A stretch of 60,980 nucleotides of DNA from NCBI GenBank assembly GCA_040389065.1, contig JAZKAR010000024.1, forward strand, positions 1 through 60,980, read 5' to 3'. Below the pieces are notes generated by a model, which saw only the letters and a list, made by a program, of their open reading frames with translations, had not been told where the DNA came from and did no database searches. The stretch's first letter is position 1; the number at the start of each line of letters is the position of its first letter. This document shows, piece by piece, positions 37,908 through 45,074 of the stretch. The stretch is from JAZKAR01 sp040389065. GTDB taxonomy: Bacteria; Pseudomonadota; Gammaproteobacteria; Burkholderiales; Casimicrobiaceae. Position numbers and translations under genes: made by a program.

Positions 37908-38582
37908 TTAACTTTTTTTTGAGGTGGCTGCATTGACAAGTGCATTCATTCTTATTTTTCGCTCTTCTCTGTTTATGTACCATTCATTCAGTAAGGTTTC
38001 AATTAAATTAATGAGGAGATCTGCTTCATGTGGATCAACATCAATAATAAGATTGATGTCTTTTTCCATATGGGCACCAATATTTCCTAAATGGCGAAGA
38101 GCGGTTATAGCATCCCACGTTAATGGATCTATTTTATCTTTAATTTGCTCTATCTCATCGACTAGCCTTCCAGGTTTTGCTCCCCAAAAATCACGAATTA
38201 TGCCTTGCAAGCATCGTCTAGAAAGCGTTGCAGATGCTTTAGGACTTAATTCACTAATAAGGCAAGCTTCATTGTAATCATCAATAATAATTTTAGGAAT
38301 ATAAGATGGAAAGCTTTTTACTTTTGAAGATGGAATTAAATTCCAGTGAGCTTTTTTATTTTTAAATTCTAAATCCCTGTATGCCTGAGTACTTTCATAC
38401 AAGGATGCTGTTAGGGTAAATCGGCAACATTCTGGATTAGGGCAAACAATAAATCTTGAGGTTAGGGTATGCTGCCCATCAATATTTTTAATATAAAGCG
38501 TATGAGTATCGTTAGAGCTACGTTCATCAGAAATTGTTACTGCTCTTTGGCAGTGAGGGCATGTCCAATTGAAATCAGTCAT
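37908..38582 (-). CDS. DUF4145 domain protein (HEPN superfamily), cassette gene
   Basis: 224 residues. The N terminus is a zinc-ribbon-like segment (C8-x2-C11 and C47...C52/C53). The rest is a DUF4145 domain: SPKASATLSRRCLQGIIRDF, then ITALRHLGNIGAHMEKD at about 160-175, the signature with R163 and H171. DUF4145 is placed in the HEPN superfamily and is found fused to restriction and defence proteins as well as alone. It is the third of three neighbouring HEPN-type genes on this strand. Downstream of its stop lies a MITE-like element rather than a clear attC site. Confidence 0.8.
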   Translation of the reverse strand: MTDFNWTCPHCQRAVTISDERSSNDTHTLYIKNIDGQHTLTSRFIVCPNPECCRFTLTASLYESTQAYRDLEFKNKKAHWNLIPSSKVKSFPSYIPKIIIDDYNEACLISELSPKASATLSRRCLQGIIRDFWGAKPGRLVDEIEQIKDKIDPLTWDAITALRHLGNIGAHMEKDINLIIDVDPHEADLLINLIETLLNEWYINREERKIRMNALVNAATSKKS

Positions 38583-38612
38583 AGTATTTTTTCATTTGGT
38601 AAAAAGCTAACA

Positions 38613-38633
38613 TTAAATATACATCTAAATTTA
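38613..38633 (-). repeat. 21-bp AT-rich motif, copy 2
   Basis: Identical to the copies at 37745 and 39868; it ends 31 bases before the ATG at 38582. Here the minus strand continues TGTTAGCT toward the gene, an imperfect GTTRRRY. Confidence 0.8.
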
Positions 38634-38638
38634 AACAG

Positions 38639-38762
38639 AATCAAAGGGGTCAGACTCGATTGATTTTGTAAAATAGTGATTTTCAATTTCACCCTTTGGC
38701 TAGAAGGAGGATTGTTAGTTGTTTTTAATTCTTTAAATCAATCGACTCTGACCCCTTTGATT
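38639..38762. mobile_element. MITE-like element, copy 2 (about 124 bp)
   Basis: Terminal inverted repeats AATCAAAGGGGTCAGACTCG and AGAGTCGATTGATTT (complement at the right end, finishing CCCCTTTGATT) are almost perfect over 28 bases. The interior differs from copy 1 by only a couple of bases. No reading frame. It lies 5 bases beyond the 21-bp motif, as does copy 1 (3 bases). Confidence 0.85.
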
Positions 38763-38765
38763 CCC

Positions 38766-38945
38766 TTGGATAAGGTGACGGTTAGACCGTTGTGAAAGAA
38801 AGCCTGATTAATTCCAGGGTCATAATAAAGACCGAATAACGATGGAGGCCTTTCACACCGCGTCTTTTATCAGGGTTCGGGCAAAAGCCCAATAAAACCG
38901 TTTGTAGTAACGCAGTCTGTCGTTCATCTGATACTGAGTGTTGCA
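38766..38945. other. Structured non-coding segment of unknown nature
   Basis: No gene. It has several inverted repeats: ACGGT-TAG-ACCGT near 38780, a larger one pairing CCGTTGTGAAAG...AGCC (about 38790) with GGCCTTTCACACCG (about 38848-38861) over a 45-base loop, and GGGCAAAAGCCC near 38880. The pairing suggests a structured RNA or the end of a mobile element. Not identified. Confidence 0.45.
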
Positions 38946-39017
38946 GTTAAAAGGAAATAAAAGGTGAGTCTAATGAAAACACATTAACGTTTAAAATACT
39001 CTTGCTTAAATTGGGAA

Positions 39018-39086
39018 GCCCTTGTAGTAGAGTTAAGCGGGCTGCGCGGCTGTTTGCGCAGCTCCGCTCGAACGCCGGGTTAGGGC
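39018..39086 (-). other. attC-like integron recombination site
   Basis: On the minus strand: GCCCTAACCCGGCGTTCGAG, then CGGAGCTGCGC-AAACAGCC-GCGCAGCCCG, CTTAACTC and a degraded outer box ending CAAGGGC. The inner arms pair strongly with one extrahelical base, and the outer GTTAGGGC / GCCCTTG boxes are the expected simple sites (one degraded). It lies 33 bases after the stop of the secreted-protein gene, the right place for a cassette attC. Confidence 0.75.
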
Positions 39087-39118
39087 GCAACCTGCGAAAG
39101 TATTTTTGACAAATACTT

Positions 39119-39838
39119 TCAATGATATTCAAACCCATTAAACGTTAGCGTGGACTTCGTTATTTTTCTGTTGCTCGATTGTTCTACGCAATCCTTGGGC
39201 GTTTTAATTAGTTCGCCTTCGTTTTCAACTTTGGTTAGAAGTAAATCTGATAGCCCATTATGCTGATTAGCAGAAATGGCAATTGTGAGATTGCTTTCGC
39301 TGTAAGTACCTTGGCACTCTTCATTCAATGATATTTCGTTGAAGTGCCCACCAGTGTCTGTTGTTTTCAGTAGGGGGCGTATTTTCCCTGCCGAGAGACC
39401 AAACAGCGTAATTGTTCCGACACTTGCGGGGTTTGATCTAGAGTTATTTGCATAGCTTGCTCTGACGCCAAAGGCACGCATAGTTTTGGATAAAACATAC
39501 GGTGCTGTGTCAATTGAGATGCTGTTTAGGCTTATTGCGTCAGATGACAGAGCACCTTTTTGACACAACTTAGCGATCTTTTTCCCGTCTTTTGTATTTG
39601 ATAACTCGAGATATATGTCATACAAACCCATTTTATCTTCGGGAGACGAATAGCTAGACCCTTCTTGAAAAGTTACGGTGGCGTTGATCGTTATTTCTGG
39701 ATGTAGCGGCCATTTTTTTGTTGCCTTGAAAGCCGGACTCTCGGTTAGCGCGTTACTGTCGCATTGGGCATGGCTCAATAGTGGTATCGCCACCAATATG
39801 GATACCGCGAGTAGCTCAAAGAACAAATATTTCTTCAT
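39119..39838 (-). CDS. Secreted protein of unknown function (integron cassette gene)
   Basis: 239 residues with a clear signal peptide (MKKYLFFELLAVSILVAIPL, cleavage after SHA-Q). The mature part is polar and beta-rich, with four cysteines (QCDSN, LCQKG, ECQGT, DCVEQ) that could form two disulfides. I recognise no family. AGGGG precedes the ATG at the right distance. The gene is followed by an attC-like site and preceded by the 21-bp motif, so it looks like the first preserved cassette in reading order. Secreted unknowns are common cassette cargo. Confidence 0.75.
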   Translation of the reverse strand: MKKYLFFELLAVSILVAIPLLSHAQCDSNALTESPAFKATKKWPLHPEITINATVTFQEGSSYSSPEDKMGLYDIYLELSNTKDGKKIAKLCQKGALSSDAISLNSISIDTAPYVLSKTMRAFGVRASYANNSRSNPASVGTITLFGLSAGKIRPLLKTTDTGGHFNEISLNEECQGTYSESNLTIAISANQHNGLSDLLLTKVENEGELIKTPKDCVEQSSNRKITKSTLTFNGFEYH

Positions 39839-39867
39839 ACGAACCCCTAAGTACGAAAGCTCTAATG

Positions 39868-39888
39868 TTAAATATACATCTAAATTTA
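39868..39888 (-). repeat. 21-bp AT-rich motif, copy 3
   Basis: Identical to the copies at 37745 and 38613; it lies 30 bases before the ATG at 39838. Unlike the other two copies, no MITE-like element follows it. The minus strand reads ACATTAGAGC toward the gene. Confidence 0.8.
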
Positions 39889-40211
39889 TAGACGCATAAT
39901 TTATCTAAAAAGATGAATAAAAAATTTAATTTTTAAATAAATTATTAAAATAAATAACTATAATGGCTATGGACTATTTTATACACCTGAATAGCACAAC
40001 TCACTTTTGGTTTTATATACTTTAAATGATTTTAAAACTAATCTTATTTAAAAATAAGCATGCGTGCATATTCAGTAAAATTAATAATAGTTAGTCGCTA
40101 TATAATTTATTTTTTTAGAGAGATGCGCGATAGTTGTTTAAAACTTAAACTTTACTTTTTGTTAAATAAAACAGCTAATACGCTACGATATTTATTGAGT
40201 AGAAGGTAATC

Positions 40212-40274
40212 ATGAAATTAATTAAAATAAAAACGGCATCGTTTTTTATGTATTTGCAATGCACCTGCTTTTAA
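40212..40274 (+). pseudogene. Possible truncated reading frame with ribosome site
   Basis: AGAAGG precedes an ATG coding MKLIKIKTASFFMYLQCTCF and a stop. It resembles the beginning of a signal peptide and may be the remnant of a disrupted secreted-protein gene. The rest of 39889-40351 is AT-rich and empty. Confidence 0.2.
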
Positions 40275-40351
40275 TCGATTTACCTAATACCCAATAAATA
40301 TACCTATGGCTATAATCAGCGCTTAATCAAAACAATTCAAAAAGAACTGTT

Positions 40352-41086
40352 TTATCCCCGATCTGCTTTAAATTCAACGCGTCTATTTTCAGAAGCATAA
40401 GGGTCGTTAGGGTTCAACGGTGCATTCTTACCTATGCCGACTGCACGTAAAGAATCGCCATTAATACCGTGTCTCATAATCATATAGGTTTTAACTGCAA
40501 GTGCTCTTTTTAACGAGAGTATTTCATTATAATCACTCGCCCCTTTAGCATCGGTATGCCCTTCAATAATGACCTTTGTGCCAGCACCTGCTAGTTTAAT
40601 GCCTTCTGCTACGGCATCAAGTTGCTGTTTATTTTGGGGCAATAAACGCGCTGAGTTAAATTCAAACTGAATGGGCAGGGCAAATGATTTTGGCTTGGTT
40701 GATTCGTGAGCGCTAGCACGCGAGGAGGCAGGAGCAAAATCAGCATCGTCGTCAGGAATTGTTGTTTTAGTTGCTTTTTTGGGAGGGGCTTCGGCTGTGC
40801 TAGGCTCTATATTATCTTGGGCATTTGCATCATTAATATTGCTTGGGGTATTTTGGGGCGGTGCATCGGCAGGAATCACGCGCATTGAACGTCTGCGAAT
40901 TTTAGGCATATCGGCGTCATCATCAGCACTTGAAGGCGAGCCTTTTAAAATGGCAGCAATATCACCTGGGTTAGGTGTTTCACCATCACGGTACATTTTA
41001 ACGTTACCTGCAAATGCAGGCATTAGCCCGTTTGCGAAAAGTGTTAAGGCTACTAAAAGAGAGAGTCGTGCAGGGGTAGTTTTCAT
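40352..41086 (-). CDS. OmpA-family protein
   Basis: 244 residues: signal peptide (about 1-26, ending AFAGNV), a disordered acidic/proline-rich linker (about 30-130), and a C-terminal OmpA domain (LPIQFEFNSARLLPQNKQQL, IEGHTDAKGASDYNEILSLK, ASENRRVEF) that binds peptidoglycan. There is no beta-barrel, so it is a periplasmic or lipid-free anchor rather than a porin. It lies about 150 bases after the DUF2807 gene and closes the amyloid-like locus on the same strand, where it could tie the assembly to the cell wall (inference). Confidence 0.88.
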   Translation of the reverse strand: MKTTPARLSLLVALTLFANGLMPAFAGNVKMYRDGETPNPGDIAAILKGSPSSADDDADMPKIRRRSMRVIPADAPPQNTPSNINDANAQDNIEPSTAEAPPKKATKTTIPDDDADFAPASSRASAHESTKPKSFALPIQFEFNSARLLPQNKQQLDAVAEGIKLAGAGTKVIIEGHTDAKGASDYNEILSLKRALAVKTYMIMRHGINGDSLRAVGIGKNAPLNPNDPYASENRRVEFKADRG

Positions 41087-41238
41087 GATGTGAAAGCTTT
41101 CTTAAAGGTAAAACCATACCTCTTGAAAACGATTCCTAGCGAAAGAGAATGGGTTCGCAAGAGGCTTCTGGAAACTAAAGCGCCAAGCCTAAACAGTTAA
41201 GCTTGAAGAGGAGTGAGGGGTAGTTAAGGGCCTATTGC

Positions 41239-41961
41239 CTAATCACGCTTTATAGTATCTTTAGGATGCCCCGTATAATCTACATTTCCGGCGCCAGAAA
41301 TACTGCCTGATATGCGATCTTTTACTGCCAGTTTAGCGTTACCTGCGCCACTTAGATCAATGTGAGCTTCTGAAGAATCAAATTTGGCTGCATCATAATT
41401 ATTTGCGCCATCAAGGGTTATCGTTTGTTTTTGGGTTTTTCCATCGATATGAATATCGCCGCTTCCTGAGCTATTGAAAGTAAATTGCTTGGTATTCAAA
41501 TTATGAAGGGTAATGTTGCCAGAGCCAGAGCTGGTAACTTTAAGCGTAGGTGAGTTTTTTAAATTAGTTGCTTGAATATCACCGCTGCCCTTTATCTCAA
41601 TTTGCTCTAGCTTTTTTACATTCAGCTTGTAACGAATAGGCTCTCTGGTATTAACAGAGCCTGCCAGCGCAAGGGTAAGCGTACCATTACTGAGCTTGGT
41701 AATCATTTTTGGAAGTACAGATTTTTCAGCTTCTACCACCAGTGATTCTTGCGCACTTTCAGTCAGAATTAATTCGCCTACATCTTCTAGAATAACTGAG
41801 CGTACATTAGAAACAGGGCGTGATTCGGTTACAACCCCCGAAGCATGCACGGGTAATGCGATGGCTGTTTGCATGAAGCCAAGTGCAATGATGGCTTTAA
41901 GCGATCGATGGGTTGAACGCTTAATAATTGAAGATGTAGAGTGATTATTTAAATTTGACAT
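41239..41961 (-). CDS. Secreted DUF2807 (GIN domain) protein
   Basis: 240 residues from the ATG at 41961 (MSNLNNHSTSS), which has GGGGAG upstream; an apparent longer frame from 42129 overlaps the preceding gene and is rejected. Signal peptide to about residue 41 (LPVHASG). The mature part is a repeating beta-helix typical of DUF2807, with recurring GSGDI, GSGNI and GAGN turns (IEIKGSGDIQATNL, SSGSGNITLHNL, SGSGDIHIDG). The start overlaps the end of the CsgG-like gene by 17 bases, indicating co-translation. DUF2807 proteins are exported; the function is unknown. Confidence 0.85.
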   Translation of the reverse strand: MSNLNNHSTSSIIKRSTHRSLKAIIALGFMQTAIALPVHASGVVTESRPVSNVRSVILEDVGELILTESAQESLVVEAEKSVLPKMITKLSNGTLTLALAGSVNTREPIRYKLNVKKLEQIEIKGSGDIQATNLKNSPTLKVTSSGSGNITLHNLNTKQFTFNSSGSGDIHIDGKTQKQTITLDGANNYDAAKFDSSEAHIDLSGAGNAKLAVKDRISGSISGAGNVDYTGHPKDTIKRD

Positions 41962-43507
41962 GGAATTGATTCTCCCCAAGGCGTGTGTCGCCAATTTTTT
42001 TAAAGAGTGTATGAATCTGCTCAATAGAGCCAATAGACAAGTATTCAAAGTCAGTACCTTGAATACTTGCGGGTAATTGGCCCCATACGTCTTTTTCACT
42101 TGCAAAGCAGGCAATGTTTTCCTGAACATTTTTTGTATTTGCCATAAATTGGAAGCCCATTTTTCCTGGAACTTCTAAGTTTTGCCCAGCTTTAATGAAA
42201 GAGTCTTTTGTGAAACGGTTAGGGAAAAAGCGCTGAATTTTATGCGTTTCATCTTGAATGTAGCAATATAAATGAGCATCCTGATTTACTGAAATAGTAA
42301 GGTTTACAGGTTCATTGGGTTTATATATTGCGGTGGGCTTTTTATGCGTGATTTGAACTTTTATAGGTTGCTTAGGAGCAGACGATGTTGTTGGTGCGGC
42401 GTTTGCTGTGGCAACTTTTGTTGAATTAAGCAATGCGCTAAAGTAGGGGAGATCAACAGTGGTTTCTGCTGGCAGGTTTAAATCACGGCGTGACTGTTGA
42501 ACAGCAGCTAAAAACGCTGGGTTTACCGAACCATCTGTTACACCTTGGTAATAACCGCGCTGGCGTAATTGTTTTTGAACAAAAGGAACAAGCTCAGATT
42601 GTGCTGTCATCGCATAGAACCAGTCAGCAATTTCGTTTTTAACACTTTCATGCTCATCGCTCGCACCCAAACACTGCCAGTAAGGAAGCTTAAGCAGCTT
42701 ACCAAACAGCTCAACCGTAGCAAGTTCAACGAGGTTTCGTAATGCTTGAGTTTGACCCTCGCTTTTTGCAAGTGTCATTCCAAAACTTACCCCAAATTTT
42801 TTATACTCAAGCTCTCCATCGTAACCATCGCCCTCTTTGTAAATAATGACTGAATTACGTGCAGTCACGCCAGGAATGATAGCCAAATCTTTCATTGAAA
42901 TCATGTTTAAATCAAGACCCAATATCGAAGAGTGTGCTGTTTTTGCGTGACCGATTCCAAACCCAGCAATATTAATGCCTGATTCATTTTGGTTTTGAAT
43001 CAACCCTTCATCTAACTGAGAAATGGAACCTCGAATATCATACTGGGGCATAACAGAATAGGCTTGCGTTGCACTTCCACTTGCGGGAGCAGCATTAGGA
43101 GTTGCTGCATTCGCCATAAAAGAGGTGGCATTACCCATATCTTGACCATGGGCAATTAGCCGAATGGCACGACTGCGCCGTGTCATGTCTGAGGTAGCAG
43201 AAATAAGCATATCGCGTGTACCAGCATTTACTTTTTTGGTGTTATCGACTAGGTCTTCTACCAATACTGATACATCTTTTACGCCGTAAAAAATCATCAT
43301 GTTGTCCATGCAGCGCAAACCTTGCGAGAAGTTTGTCATGTTGCGCTGAGGTTTTGTTTCAGGGCCTTTTCGAAGTGCCTCAGTTTTTTCAGTGGTTTCT
43401 TTTTTAACATCGAGAGAGGCGCAGCCTGAAAGCAACATAAGGCCAGCAACTAATGAAAGGCGGAAGGCAGACTGCGAAGAAGAAAAGGATTTTTTAAAAA
43501 CATGCAT
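41945..43507 (-). CDS. CsgG/HfaB-like outer-membrane secretion lipoprotein with extra peptidoglycan-binding-like and DUF4384-like domains
   Basis: 520 residues from ATG 43507; a longer frame to 43552 overlaps the previous gene. A lipobox LMLLSGC places the lipid on C29. Residues about 50-290 look like a CsgG-type pore subunit: helical ISATSDMTRRSRAIRLI, then YDIRGSISQLDEG, and the pair of putative barrel strands ARNSVIIYKEGDGYDGELEY / FGVSFGMTLAKSEGQ, ending AIE-like ELATVELFG. Then come a peptidoglycan-binding-like segment (QKQLRQRGYYQGVTDGSVN) and a DUF4384-like domain (PNEPVNLTISVNQDAHLYCY, RFFPNRFTKDSFIKAG). CsgG is about 270 residues, so this is a fusion. One base separates it from the upstream gene. 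Confidence 0.75.
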   Translation of the reverse strand: MHVFKKSFSSSQSAFRLSLVAGLMLLSGCASLDVKKETTEKTEALRKGPETKPQRNMTNFSQGLRCMDNMMIFYGVKDVSVLVEDLVDNTKKVNAGTRDMLISATSDMTRRSRAIRLIAHGQDMGNATSFMANAATPNAAPASGSATQAYSVMPQYDIRGSISQLDEGLIQNQNESGINIAGFGIGHAKTAHSSILGLDLNMISMKDLAIIPGVTARNSVIIYKEGDGYDGELEYKKFGVSFGMTLAKSEGQTQALRNLVELATVELFGKLLKLPYWQCLGASDEHESVKNEIADWFYAMTAQSELVPFVQKQLRQRGYYQGVTDGSVNPAFLAAVQQSRRDLNLPAETTVDLPYFSALLNSTKVATANAAPTTSSAPKQPIKVQITHKKPTAIYKPNEPVNLTISVNQDAHLYCYIQDETHKIQRFFPNRFTKDSFIKAGQNLEVPGKMGFQFMANTKNVQENIACFASEKDVWGQLPASIQGTDFEYLSIGSIEQIHTLFKKIGDTRLGENQFHVKFK

Positions 43508-43508
43508 A

Positions 43509-43820
43509 TTAGCGACACCGATTATTAGAGTTAACGACAGGGCCTTGAACAATTACGGTGATATTTTTGCGGCCGATTGAGCGTTTGTTTTCGACAAGGT
43601 TTCCAATATTAACGCTACCGCACCCGCTGAGCTTATCTGAGCCACTGCCTTGGTTATCACCGCCAGAAGAGGTAGCGCCGCGAAGCTTTTCACGGCGCAT
43701 TCTTGCTAATTGGTGTTCTTCAATGTTGGTCGGTTGAGTATTAGCAATAGGCACAATTCCTGCCCAGCTAAGTGTAGTAAATAAGGTAAGAAAAATAAAG
43801 GCAGTGCGAATAGTTAGCAT
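43509..43820 (-). CDS. Small secreted protein upstream of CsgG-like gene (candidate accessory factor)
   Basis: 103 residues: signal peptide (about 1-20, LTLFTTLSWAG), a charged and Gly/Ser-rich linker (TSSGGDNQGSGSDKL), and a C-terminal module SGCGSVNIGNLVENKR followed by GRKNITVIVQGPVVNSNNRC, bounded by two cysteines that could form one disulfide. The stop is one base before the CsgG-like start, so the two are translationally coupled. In curli operons CsgE and CsgF occupy such a role; I cannot show homology and offer it as an analogy only. Confidence 0.65.
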   Translation of the reverse strand: MLTIRTAFIFLTLFTTLSWAGIVPIANTQPTNIEEHQLARMRREKLRGATSSGGDNQGSGSDKLSGCGSVNIGNLVENKRSIGRKNITVIVQGPVVNSNNRCR

Positions 43821-44026
43821 GATAATCTCGATATCAAGGGAGCATTTGGATAAATCGGTATTTGGGTAAGTCGTTATAAGGCGTTACGCAAACATACTCC
43901 AGTAGCGTTTAGCATAATGTCATACTGCGTATTTAGCTTGAGTCATCATGACTGCTTGAGTAGTTTTGCGTAAATCCTCATGGATAACATAGATAGCACT
44001 GCAAACATCTAATAGCGCTAAATGTA

Positions 44027-44064
44027 TAACCCTCTCGTATTGAAAGCTCAAAAAACGAGAGGGT
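44027..44064. terminator. Stem-loop after the small repeat-protein genes
   Basis: AACCCTCTCGT at 44027 pairs perfectly with ACGAGAGGGTT at 44054. It lies 36 bases past the stop of the last small gene on the minus strand. There is no T-run after the stem on that strand, so it may be an attenuating or RNA-stabilising hairpin, letting abundant subunit transcript exceed the downstream secretion genes, as in curli. Terminator function is uncertain. Confidence 0.5.
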
Positions 44065-44099
44065 TCAGCACACTTAACACCCTGAATATAACACCAGGA

Positions 44100-44366
44100 T
44101 TATTCTGTTATAGACCCGATATGAGCTTCTTGTGTATTCAACAAACCGCTTTGCTGTTGATTGAGCTTTACATCAGTATTGTTAGACGATACTGTGCCGT
44201 TTGATCCCTTAACTGAGCCTATGGTACCGACTTGTTTATTGAGCAAGCCGCCTTGTTGTTGGTTCAAGCTTGCACGCGTGTTATTGCTTTTGACATTTGG
44301 CGCAGCAAAACTTGAAGAAGCAACAACCATAGTGAGGATAAGAACAGCACGAGTCACAGTTTTCAT
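44100..44366 (-). CDS. Small secreted curlin-like repeat protein, paralogue 1
   Basis: 88 residues from the ATG at 44366 (a TTG nine bases upstream is rejected). Signal peptide ends SSFAAP; the mature part is two units: VKSNNTRASLNQQQGGLLNK with QVGTIGSVKG, and SSNNTDVKLNQQQSGLLNTQ with EAHIGSITE. It is the most divergent member of the tandem group (about three quarters identical to the next) and the nearest to the secretion gene. The Q-x-Q-x-G-L-L-N-x-Q...I-G-S pattern resembles curlin repeats, which stack as cross-beta strands; amyloid formation is inference. Confidence 0.8.
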   Translation of the reverse strand: MKTVTRAVLILTMVVASSSFAAPNVKSNNTRASLNQQQGGLLNKQVGTIGSVKGSNGTVSSNNTDVKLNQQQSGLLNTQEAHIGSITE

Positions 44367-44411
44367 TTTATACAATCCTGGTTAAAGTCAGCCTACTAAC
44401 AATTTTTACGA

Positions 44412-44681
44412 TTACTCGTTGATCGAACCAACATGACCGCCTTGGTTATTTAACAAACCGCCTTGATCTTGGTTTACTTTAACATCTGTATTGTTTGAGG
44501 ATACAGTTCCTTTTTTACCTTTAATGCTACCAATAGAACCTTGTTGGTTATTTAATAAACCGCCTTGGCTTTGTTTCAGTTGAGCACGTGTGTTGTTGCT
44601 TTTTACAACTGCATCAGCAGCGAAGGTTGAAGAAGCAGCAATAGTAGCGAGGATAAGAGCAGCAGTAGCGATTTTTTTCAT
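44412..44681 (-). CDS. Small secreted curlin-like repeat protein, paralogue 2
   Basis: 89 residues: signal peptide (ATIAASSTFAADA) then two units, NNTRAQLKQSQGGLLNNQQG/SIGSIKG and NNTDVKVNQDQGGLLNNQGG/HVGSINE. The protein is identical to those at 44743 and 45075, although the DNA differs at several synonymous positions. AGGAG precedes the ATG. About 61-63 bases separate neighbouring copies 2 to 5. High-copy tandem subunit genes suit a fibre subunit made in bulk. Confidence 0.85.
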   Translation of the reverse strand: MKKIATAALILATIAASSTFAADAVVKSNNTRAQLKQSQGGLLNNQQGSIGSIKGKKGTVSSNNTDVKVNQDQGGLLNNQGGHVGSINE

Positions 44682-44742
44682 GTTGAATCTCCTAAAAATA
44701 ATAGTGAATACTAGTGTTTAAAAAAGCGTAATGGTTAACGAA

Positions 44743-45012
44743 TTACTCGTTAATGGAACCAACATGACCGCCTTGGTTATTTAACAAACCACCTTGATCT
44801 TGGTTCACTTTAACATCTGTATTGTTTGATGATACGGTGCCTTTTTTACCTTTAATGCTACCAATAGAACCTTGTTGGTTATTCAATAAACCGCCTTGGC
44901 TTTGTTTCAACTGAGCACGTGTATTGTTGCTTTTTACAACTGCATCCGCCGCGAAGGTTGAAGAAGCAGCAATAGTAGCGAGGATAAGGGCAGCAGTAGC
45001 GATTTTTTTCAT
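44743..45012 (-). CDS. Small secreted curlin-like repeat protein, paralogue 3
   Basis: Same 89-residue protein as paralogues 2 and 4. Codon differences (for example GAT/GAC-type third-position changes around the second unit) are silent, so the copies have been kept identical by selection or partial gene conversion rather than by very recent duplication alone. Ribosome site AAGAGA upstream of the ATG. Confidence 0.85.
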   Translation of the reverse strand: MKKIATAALILATIAASSTFAADAVVKSNNTRAQLKQSQGGLLNNQQGSIGSIKGKKGTVSSNNTDVKVNQDQGGLLNNQGGHVGSINE

Positions 45013-45074
45013 TTTGAATCTCTTAAATAGTAATTGTGAATAAGTGTGTTTGAAAAAGCGTAATGGTTAACGAA

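Noticed and set aside
38947..39138. 63-residue minus-strand frame
   Set aside because: It runs through the attC-like site and has no ribosome site or family match.
41962..42129. 56-codon N-terminal extension of the DUF2807 protein
   Set aside because: It overlaps the CsgG-like gene; the ATG at 41961 has a good ribosome site followed by a signal peptide.
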